Shown in pieces: positions 57,418 through 64,000 of a stretch of DNA of 64,000 bases; the first letter of the stretch is position 1, and every line of letters begins with the position of its first letter. Below the pieces are notes generated by a model. That model saw only the letters and a program-made list of their open reading frames with translations, was not told the origin of the DNA and ran no database searches. The translations under genes were made by a program, and so were the position numbers. The DNA is from JALYNX01 sp963746905 (GTDB lineage: Bacteria > Actinomycetota > Acidimicrobiia > Spongiisociales > ZC4RG35), in the NCBI GenBank assembly GCA_963746905.1, contig CAVVCY010000003.1, positions 558,001-622,000 of the forward strand. The letters are read 5' to 3'.

Positions 57418-59730
57418 TCAGACCTCGGCCGGGGCGGTCTCCCGGGTGCCCCCCACCGAGGCCTCGCGTTTGGAGTAGGCGATGGCGATCAGGAGGATGA
57501 CAAGGGACACGCCTGCAATCGTGAGTCGCGCCGTCGTGTTGTCCTGCAGGGCGATCACCGCCGGAAGGATCAGTAGCGAGACCAGATTCATCACCTTGAT
57601 CAGCGGGTTGAGGGCGGGCCCGGCAGTGTCCTTGAAGGGGTCGCCCACGGTGTCACCGATGACAGCTGCCATGTGGCTCTCAGAGCCCTTGCCGCCGTAG
57701 TTGCCGTCCTCGATGAACTTCTTGGCATTGTCCCAGGCGCCGCCGGAGTTGGAGAGGAAGTTGGCCATCAACTGCCCGGTGAGGATGGCCGCGGCCAGGA
57801 ATCCTCCAAGCGCCGGGTATCCGATCCCGAAACCGACGATCACGGGAGTGAGCACGGCCAGCAGTGCCGGCGTTGCCAATTCCCGGAGCGAGGCCTTGGT
57901 GCAGATGTCGATCACGGGCCCGTAGTCGGGGCGGCGGAGACCGGCCATTATCTTCCCATCTGCGAATTGGCGGCGGACCTCCTCGACGACGACACCGGCC
58001 GTTCGCCCCACGGCCCGTATCGCCAGTGCGGAGAACATGAACGCCACCGAGCCACCGATCAGGAGGCCGATGAAGGTTGTCGGATTGGCGACGTTGATCG
58101 AGGTTTCCGGCGCTGAGAAGATGTCGGCGCCTTCGATGCCAAGGCCGAGCTCGGCTGCGATGGTCTCGATGAAGGACGCAAAGAGGGCCACGGCGGCGAT
58201 CACCGCCGAACCGATGGCAAAACCCTTGGTGACCGCCTTGGTGGTGTTGCCCACCGCGTCGAGGCTCACCATCACCTTCTGTGCTTCACCATGGAACTCG
58301 CCCGACATCTCGGCGATCCCGGCCGCGTTGTCAGCGACAGGCCCGAACGTGTCCTCGGAGACGATGACTCCGGTCGTTGCCAGCATGCCCATGCCGGTGA
58401 GGGCCACTAGATAGAGGGAGAACTGGATGTTGCCGTCGCCAAGGCCGATGGCGACTGCGATGGCGCCGGCGATGGCCACGATCGCCCACACCGATGACTC
58501 CAGGCCGGAGGAGATGCCGGCGAGGACGGTGGTTGCGGGCCCGGTCTGTGTCGCCTCTGCGATCTCCTGGACCGGTTTGTCCTCCGTGGAGGTGAAGTAC
58601 TCGGTGAGCCGGCTCACCACTTGGGCCAGAACCAGACCGGCCACAACAGCACCGAGAACCCTCCACCCCTCGCCTCCGTGGTCGTTGCCGACGTAGAGCA
58701 AGGCCACGGCGGCTGTGCCCAGCACGGTGAGGATCCCAGCGGTGAGGAAGCCTCGGTTGATCGGTGCCAGCGCCGAAGTGTCATTCTCGGTGGCCCGGAC
58801 CCGGAACACCCCGACGATCGAGGCGAGGACTCCAATGGCCCGCACAATGACCGGGAATATCAGGCCCAGGACCGGATTCGCGCCAATCGAAGCGAATGCG
58901 GCGACACCAAGGATGATCGAGGCGACCAGGGTCACCTCGTAGCTCTCGAACAGGTCCGCTGCCATTCCGGCGCAGTCCCCGACGTTGTCCCCGACGTTGT
59001 CGGCAATCGTGGCCGGGTTACGAGCATCGTCTTCGGGGATCCCCTGTTCGATCTTTCCGACGAGGTCGGCCCCCACATCTGCTGCCTTGGTGAAGATCCC
59101 ACCGCCGACCCGCATGAACAGGGCCAGCAACGAGCCGCCAAAGCCGAATCCGATCAGGATGGCCGAGGAGGTGTTCTGGAAGATCATGATGATCACGGTC
59201 GCACCCAGCAGGCCGAGGCCGACGGTGAACATCCCGGCGACCCCGCCGGTGCGGAATGCTATCTGGAGGGCAGCAGGGAGAGAGCCGCTGCGGGCTGCCG
59301 CTGCGGTCCTCACATTGCCCTGGACGGCGAGTCGCATGCCGATGAACCCGGTGAGGCCGGACATGACACAGCCGGCAATAAAGGCCAGGGTTCGAGCGCT
59401 ACCCGACTCGAACAGCGACAGAGCCTCAGTCCCGTCGGGCTTGACGACCACGGTGGAAGTGAGGAAGACGACCACGACCAGCGGGATGAGGATCAGGGCA
59501 ATCGTCCTGAACTGTCGCCTCAGGTAGGCCATGGCGCCTTCCTGGATGGCTCCTGCGATCTCGCGCATCCTCTCCGTGCCCTGGTCAGCGCGCAGGACCC
59601 CGCGCGACAGAATGAAGCCAACGATGATCGCCAGTATGGAAGTGGCGAGAGCGAACACGAGCCACGCCCACTCGGTGGAGCCGAGCGTGAACTCCTGGAA
59701 GCCACCCTCGGCGGCGAGGACGATGGGCAT
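57418..59730 (-). CDS. hppA: Membrane-bound H+-translocating pyrophosphatase
   Basis: 770 aa, about 16 helices. Hydrolyses pyrophosphate and pumps protons outward. Catalytic motifs: 'GGGIFTKAADVGADLVGKIEQGIPEDDARNPATIADNVGDNVGDCAGMAADLFESY' (~residues 210-265, the PPi/Mg site) and a second acidic set 'VIGDTVGDPFKDTAGPALNPLIKV' (~residues 690-715). The K+-dependence marker reads GNTTKAVTKG with Lys498, where K+-dependent enzymes have Ala, so it should be K+-independent and H+-pumping by family rules. The gene is intact, single-copy here, with no neighbouring partner genes. Confidence 0.95.
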   Translation of the reverse strand: MPIVLAAEGGFQEFTLGSTEWAWLVFALATSILAIIVGFILSRGVLRADQGTERMREIAGAIQEGAMAYLRRQFRTIALILIPLVVVVFLTSTVVVKPDGTEALSLFESGSARTLAFIAGCVMSGLTGFIGMRLAVQGNVRTAAAARSGSLPAALQIAFRTGGVAGMFTVGLGLLGATVIIMIFQNTSSAILIGFGFGGSLLALFMRVGGGIFTKAADVGADLVGKIEQGIPEDDARNPATIADNVGDNVGDCAGMAADLFESYEVTLVASIILGVAAFASIGANPVLGLIFPVIVRAIGVLASIVGVFRVRATENDTSALAPINRGFLTAGILTVLGTAAVALLYVGNDHGGEGWRVLGAVVAGLVLAQVVSRLTEYFTSTEDKPVQEIAEATQTGPATTVLAGISSGLESSVWAIVAIAGAIAVAIGLGDGNIQFSLYLVALTGMGMLATTGVIVSEDTFGPVADNAAGIAEMSGEFHGEAQKVMVSLDAVGNTTKAVTKGFAIGSAVIAAVALFASFIETIAAELGLGIEGADIFSAPETSINVANPTTFIGLLIGGSVAFMFSALAIRAVGRTAGVVVEEVRRQFADGKIMAGLRRPDYGPVIDICTKASLRELATPALLAVLTPVIVGFGIGYPALGGFLAAAILTGQLMANFLSNSGGAWDNAKKFIEDGNYGGKGSESHMAAVIGDTVGDPFKDTAGPALNPLIKVMNLVSLLILPAVIALQDNTTARLTIAGVSLVILLIAIAYSKREASVGGTRETAPAEV

Positions 59731-59911
59731 CGTCGGTTGGTCCTTTCAGTTGCTGACGCTGACCAGTGAGGTGAAGCTACGACCCGAGGCCGCTCCGGGC
59801 CCCATCAGTGAACTCGGGGACCGCGTTGCTCACAACGGTGGGCGAATCTACCTGTTCTGCTTGGACTCTACGAAATTCAACATTCGGCTGCGTCTCACGA
59901 CTCGAGATGCT

Positions 59912-60604
59912 TCAGAGATGGCCGGTCAGCAACCCCAAGGCAAGAAGCGGCATGGCCAGCGACATCAGGCGAAGAGCCTGCTCCCAGGTGGAGAGCAACT
60001 GGTCTCGAGTCCATCCGGACACCTCGACCGGGTCGTCGGTCCGGCGAATCCTTCGCGCCGGTGTGCTCAAGACGCGCTGCGTCCGGCTCAGAACCGTCGT
60101 GGTTGATGCAATCAGGACGACGGCGACGGACAGTGACTCTGTCTGTGCCCAGTAACCGACGAGAACCGGAAATGCGCCCCAGGCAACACTGAATCCCCAG
60201 TCCGAATGGAGGATCGGCGACCACTCCAGCCCGTATCCGGCGGCGAGCACGACGCCAATGGCAACCCAGACCAGTAACACCGGGGAGATGACGATCGCAC
60301 CTATGACCCCGAGCGCGGCGCCAACAGCCAGGCCGAAGATCCCCAGGGCCCACAAAGTGGCATCGCTGAACCCGGTCCGCAGAGGGCGGCCATGGACCTC
60401 GTCGAAGGCGTGGGCGCCGATGCCGAGGCCGAAGAAGAAGGCGAGGAGAGTCCCCGCGAGGATCTTCCAATCGAGCACGGCTGCCAGACCCGCCCCGATA
60501 GCCACATAAGAGAGGTGCCAGACCGTATAGGGCAGATGGAGCATGGTCACCAGGTCGGCCCATGCCGATCCGGAGCGGGCATAGAAGGCCCGGGAGTCGC
60601 TCAC
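59912..60604 (-). CDS. Multi-pass membrane protein, family uncertain
   Basis: 230 aa from GTG 60604, overlapping the methyltransferase stop (GTGA). Six to seven helices, with 'HLPYTVWHLSYVAIGAGLAAVLDW', 'AFFFGLGIGAHAFDEVHGRPLRTGFSDATL' and 'VLLVWVAIGVVLAAGYGLEW'. The FDEVHGRPLRTG loop is weakly like the first Asp-rich loop of UbiA prenyltransferases (NDxxDxxxxxRPLxxG), and the coupled UbiE-type methyltransferase gene would suit a quinone-type pathway. The acidic ligand set is incomplete, so I leave the function open. Confidence 0.55.
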   Translation of the reverse strand: MSDSRAFYARSGSAWADLVTMLHLPYTVWHLSYVAIGAGLAAVLDWKILAGTLLAFFFGLGIGAHAFDEVHGRPLRTGFSDATLWALGIFGLAVGAALGVIGAIVISPVLLVWVAIGVVLAAGYGLEWSPILHSDWGFSVAWGAFPVLVGYWAQTESLSVAVVLIASTTTVLSRTQRVLSTPARRIRRTDDPVEVSGWTRDQLLSTWEQALRLMSLAMPLLALGLLTGHL

Positions 60605-61281
60605 AGTTTGACTCCCCAAATGACCAAGCCCCCTCCCCGTGACATTCGCTTCCAGTGAACCTGGCCGATGCCGGCGGACTTCCACGTCTGAACCAGGCTT
60701 TGCAGAGAGTTTCTGGACCAGAATTCATCGATGCTGGGCCCGAGGAACCGGCCCACCCGTCCCCACCCGTTGCCGACGAGGGCTCCGGCGATCGGCAGTG
60801 CGATCCTGGTGTACAACCACCACAAGGGGCTCCAGATCCCCTTCGGTCGACCGAACTCGAGCATGGCGACCATGCCTCCTGGCCTCACCACCCGCGCCAG
60901 TTCGACCATCGCAGTGGGAAGGTCGGTCACGTATCGGAGCAGATATCCGGCTGTGAGGCCGTCGAGAGCGTCATCTCGAAACGGAAGAGTCTCAGCCGTG
61001 GCGAGAACCCGCCGCGAGGGTGGCTCATTGAGCTGACCAAGCATCTCGTCACTCTGGTCGAGGGGGATGACCTGGTAGCCGGCCGCGATCAGGGATCGGG
61101 TGATGGAACCTGTTCCGGCCGCTACGTCGAGGATCAGCGAACCTGGTGGCAATTTCAGTGAGGACACAAGCCGGCTGCGCCATCGTGCGTCCTGACCAAG
61201 GCTCAGGATCGAAGCCCACCGCTGGTAGTTGCGGGCGATCGGTCGAAACAGGCCCAGGGCAAGCCGGGGGGGCGAGGTCAC
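60601..61281 (-). CDS. UbiE-type SAM-dependent methyltransferase
   Basis: 226 aa. 'PIARNYQRWASILSLGQDARWRSRLVSSL' and the SAM motif 'LILDVAAGTGSITRSLIAAGYQVIPLDQSDEMLGQL' (~residues 49-85), then 'ETLPFRDDALDGLTAGYLLRYVTDLPTAMVELARVVRPGGMVAMLEFGRPKG', match class I methyltransferases of the UbiE/MenG group. Compared with the one at 33000 it retains a full SAM-binding region. Translationally coupled to the membrane protein downstream, a plausible lipid- or quinone-modifying pair. Confidence 0.85.
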   Translation of the reverse strand: MTSPPRLALGLFRPIARNYQRWASILSLGQDARWRSRLVSSLKLPPGSLILDVAAGTGSITRSLIAAGYQVIPLDQSDEMLGQLNEPPSRRVLATAETLPFRDDALDGLTAGYLLRYVTDLPTAMVELARVVRPGGMVAMLEFGRPKGIWSPLWWLYTRIALPIAGALVGNGWGRVGRFLGPSIDEFWSRNSLQSLVQTWKSAGIGQVHWKRMSRGGGLVIWGVKL

Positions 61282-61329
61282 AACTCGAAGGTACCGATGA
61301 ATCGGGGTCTGTGCAGACCCCGGTTGGCC

Positions 61330-61707
61330 TCAGCCCGCTTTGACCACCACTTCGGCGGACATTCCCTGCTCGTAGTGATCGATCACGTTGCCCTGGTCGT
61401 CCTGGGCCACGATGCGGCAGGTGAAGGAATACTGGCCGGGGGCGAGGTCGATGGAGACTTGCGAAGTCTCGCTGGGGGGAATGACCCCTCCGGCGGAGAG
61501 GACATGGCCACCGCCATCGGTGATCACCAACGTGTGCCCGTACTCGCCCTGATTTTTCACATTGAGAGTCACAGTCCCAGCGTCGAAGGTGGTGATCGAG
61601 GGCTCGATCTTGAACTCGGAGAGCTCGACATCGGCCGAGGAACCGGTCGCACCCTGGCAGGCTGTGACCACGAGGACGGTCGCGATGAGGGCGAAGGCCC
61701 TTCTCAT
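61330..61707 (-). CDS. Cupredoxin-like lipoprotein with type 1 copper ligands
   Basis: 125 aa, its ATG overlapping the sensor-kinase stop (ATGA). Signal peptide 'RRAFALIATVLVVTAC' with lipobox Cys17. The mature protein is a small beta barrel with a complete His58 ('EYGHTLVI'), Cys97 ('YSFTCRIV'), His111 ('IDHYEQGM'), Met116 set, the ligands of plastocyanin-type blue copper sites, although the Cys-His spacing (14 residues) is long. It may carry electrons or bind copper at the outer face of the membrane. Co-transcription with a sensor kinase suggests a role in sensing or a regulated redox chain. Confidence 0.78.
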   Translation of the reverse strand: MRRAFALIATVLVVTACQGATGSSADVELSEFKIEPSITTFDAGTVTLNVKNQGEYGHTLVITDGGGHVLSAGGVIPPSETSQVSIDLAPGQYSFTCRIVAQDDQGNVIDHYEQGMSAEVVVKAG

Positions 61708-63183
61708 GCCGCCCCGAGCTTGGCTGCCACCCTGGCCAGAGGGAGGGCGATGGTGAAAGTAGTTCCCTCGGCCGAAGTCCACACCATCAGGGCGGCTCCC
61801 ATGGCCTCGGCCATGAGCCGTGCCATGTAGAGCCCCAAGCCGGTGCCGGAGCTGCGGCTGTCCTTCTCGAACTTCTCGAATGCCCTGGGGAGGAATTCGG
61901 GCCGGATGCCCGGGCCATCGTCACTGATGGAAAGGTAGACGGCAGATTCCGGGGCAGTGCCGACCATGAAATGCGGCTCGTGCACCTCATTGGTGGAGCA
62001 GTGGATCCTCACGTTGCGGGCGCCGTGGGTGAAGGCGTTGTCGGCGAGCGATGAAGCCAGGTTTCGCAGTGTCTGGAGGTCGGTCATCACGGTCGGGTCG
62101 TGGCCGGGCTGGTGACAGTCGGGATCGTGGCTGGAGATCACCCGGGAGTGGGAGAGGGCGACCGCGTCGCAGACCTTGGCGAATTTCACCGGTTGGGGAG
62201 CGAAGGAAAGGCCTCGATTCTCGACCCTGGCCACCGCTAGCAGCTGGTCGATCATCGTCTGCAGCCGCCTGCCGTCGTGGACCAGGGCTTCGAGGATCTC
62301 ATAACGGTCGGCGGCGTCGGGATCGGTCATGAGGAGCAACTCGGCTCCGGTGACGACGCTGGTCAACGGCGTCCGCAATTCGTGGTTGATCATGAGGACG
62401 AACTCCGCTCGGATTCGGTTCTTCTCCTCGGCGAGGGTCAGTGCCGCTTCAGCGTTTCGTCGTGCGACATCCAACTCGGCATTGTGGACCTGCAGCGACT
62501 CTGAGTTCTGGCGGAGGAACTCGGCTTCGAGGGCCATCTCCCGATAGCGCTGGACCGAGCGATAGCGGCCGATCACCATTGCCAGGGCGGCGATCGCAAA
62601 CAGCATGGCGACCGCCGCCAATTGGACAGTTGTCGTCTGGATGCCCAGTGCGCCGCGCTCGTCTCGCCAGCAGTTCTGAGATGTCGTAATAGAGGAGCAG
62701 CGCCGGCCTGCCCTCCTCGCCCGGCAGCAGTGCCAGGTAGAGGGCGTCGCCCTCGTGCCACTCGGGGACCCCGTCAATTCGCAAGTCCTGGTCGATGGGT
62801 GCTGCTACAGCAGCGAATCTCCCAGACTCCAGGGCATAAGCCAGCACCGGGTTGTCGACCTGCTTGTCGACGAGTGGGTCCGACGTCGCGGCGGTGATGG
62901 TGCCATTCGAGTCGACAAGAGCCACTGCCTCGACTCCGAGCTCGTTCCTCAGGTGACGGACTGCCTCTCCGGGCTCGATCCCCGAATCGATGGCGTTGTT
63001 GATCTGTGCCGCCCCCAGTTGAGCATCGGCGAAGAAGAGTTGGCCTTCACCGATCGGTCGGCTGGCACTGTGCTGATGCGTTACAGCGGCCACTGCGGCG
63101 GCGACGGACAGAGTTGCAAAGACCGCTGCCAACGCGATCCACCAACGAGACGGTCGAGTCCCCTTCGGGGCGCGGGTCGCCAT
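61704..63183 (-). CDS. Membrane sensor histidine kinase, one-base frameshift
   Basis: About 493 aa when repaired. The first frame (ATG 63183) has a basic start, helix 'WWIALAAVFATLSVAAAVAAV', and an extracytoplasmic sensor region ('LDSNGTITAATSDPLVDKQVD'-type, single-Cache-like). The frame breaks near 62665-62680; the second frame continues 'DERGALGIQTTTVQLAAVAMLFAIAALAMVIG' (second helix), a coiled coil, H-box 'MINHELRTPLTSV', N-box 'LASSLADNAFTHGA', G1 'DDGPGIRPEF' and G2 'GTGLGLYMARLMAEAM'. Coupled to the cupredoxin by a four-base overlap. No response regulator is seen before the next gene. Confidence 0.87.
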
Positions 63184-63255
63184 GGGGGAAAAATCGGCTG
63201 TTTTGCCCCGCTGCTTGAGGAAACCCGGCCGCGACGGGTTGGGTCCGCGGATGCG

Positions 63256-64000
63256 CTATCTGGTGTGCCAGTCGAGGAAACGACCGAGGCGCCGGTAGAA
63301 ATGGAGTTGGGGCTCGCGGTGAAGCAAGCCGTGTGCTTCGGTGGGGTAGGTGACGAGTTCGTAGGTCTTGTGATGTCGGTCCAACGCCTCGACCAACTCG
63401 TCGGCCTGCTTGGGGTGGATCCGGGGGTCCTTGAGGCCCTGGGCAACAAGAATCGGCGCGGTCAGGTTGGGCACACCGTGGATCGGGGATCCGGCACGGT
63501 ATGCCTCGGGGTTCTCGTCGGGACGCCCGAACAGCCTGAGGAACTCGTCGTGGCCCACCCGGTCGGTCTGCTCCCATGAAGTCAGCATGTTGAAGTCCCC
63601 GTACTTGGCGACTCCGCAGACGAAGGGGTTATCGGGATGGACCAGCGCGGCCAGCGCCAGGTACGCGCCGTAGCTGGCGCCAAAGATGGCGATTCGGTCG
63701 GGATCGACCCAGTCCAGCGTGCGTAGGAACTGACCGGCCGCGATGCAATCACCGGTGTCGCCCACCCCACAATCGCCGTGGTTGGCCCTCTCGAATTGCA
63801 AGCCGTAAGTGGTCGAACCGCGGAAATTGATTGCCAGCCAGCCATATCCGTTCTCTACGAAATGCTGGGCATGACCGTCCCACTCGTCCGCGTAGACGTC
63901 GGTCGGCCCGCCATGTGGGTAGACCACAACCGGAACCGGGAGGGTGGCCCCGGAAGGCCGGAACAAGAAGCCCTCGATCTCCAGGCCGTCGAGTGACTTG
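63256..64000 (-). CDS. S9 prolyl oligopeptidase-like peptidase, C-terminal part
   Basis: The gene enters from beyond base 64000, so only the last ~248 codons are present. 'VVVYPHGGPTDVYADEWDGH' (oxyanion region), 'WLAINFRGSTTYGLQFERANHG', the nucleophile Ser in 'IAIFGASYGAYLALAALV', the Asp near 'LVAQGLKDPRIHPKQADEL' and the catalytic His in 'PTEAHGLLHREPQLHFYRRL' give the complete S9 catalytic triad. The N-terminal beta-propeller would lie outside. Acts on short peptides or acyl-peptides. The reading frame is intact to the window edge. Confidence 0.9.
   Translation of the reverse strand, partial: KSLDGLEIEGFLFRPSGATLPVPVVVYPHGGPTDVYADEWDGHAQHFVENGYGWLAINFRGSTTYGLQFERANHGDCGVGDTGDCIAAGQFLRTLDWVDPDRIAIFGASYGAYLALAALVHPDNPFVCGVAKYGDFNMLTSWEQTDRVGHDEFLRLFGRPDENPEAYRAGSPIHGVPNLTAPILVAQGLKDPRIHPKQADELVEALDRHHKTYELVTYPTEAHGLLHREPQLHFYRRLGRFLDWHTR

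Noticed and set aside
58621..59769. 382-codon open frame on the plus strand
   Set aside because: Antisense to the fully conserved pyrophosphatase; acidic, His-rich composition typical of shadows of GC-rich genes.

Overview
The window (64 kb, GC-rich) is the replication-origin region of an actinobacterial chromosome. The evidence is gene order: jag-yidC-yidD-rnpA-rpmH leftward, then dnaA-dnaN-recF-dciA(DUF721)-gyrB-gyrA-DUF3566 rightward, followed further on by crgA and the fhaA-fhaB-pstP-rodA-pbpA-pknB cell-envelope operon. Placement in or near class Acidimicrobiia is an inference from overall style, not shown by the sequence.

Layout. 0-2.2 kb: membrane insertase and RNase P/L34 operon, leftward. 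2.2-11.8 kb: DnaA box upstream of dnaA, a compact origin candidate between dnaA and dnaN, then replication and topology genes. 11.8-22.7 kb: mixed accessory and housekeeping genes (VOC protein, SPFH/ribbon-helix-helix pair with a clear operator, class V aminotransferase, ZIP-like transporter, sensor kinase coupled to a Thr-rich surface protein, QueA/SDR pair, thiolase, CrgA) with tRNA-Ile and tRNA-Ala. 22.7-29.2 kb: FHA/PP2C/RodA/PBP/PknB operon. 29.3-36.3 kb: translation-related block: tRNA-Leu, serS, SRP RNA, tadA and four tandem tRNA-Ser genes covering all serine codon families. 36.3-48.1 kb: surface and accessory genes (beta-repeat secreted protein, LPFTG protein, DUF2089 regulator, MFS/DUF2252/TMEM175 block, tRNA-Arg, GMC oxidoreductase). 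48.1-50.4 kb: a small secretion cluster of two paralogous exported proteins, a DNRLRE protein and a Ser/His-type (SipW-like) signal peptidase, preceded by a leader able to fold into three hairpins; this is the best candidate for an undescribed system. 50.5-64 kb: winged-helix regulator and ammonium transporter, redox and hydrolase genes, a K+-independent-type H+-pyrophosphatase, a methyltransferase, a cupredoxin lipoprotein coupled to a sensor kinase, and the C-terminal part of an S9 peptidase cut by the window edge.

Quality warning. About a dozen genes, including indispensable ones (gyrA, serS), are interrupted by single-base indels, mostly one extra G or C in a short run. They look like sequence errors rather than biology. 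I annotate these genes as single features spanning the break. No CRISPR array, insertion sequence, integrase or rRNA operon was seen.
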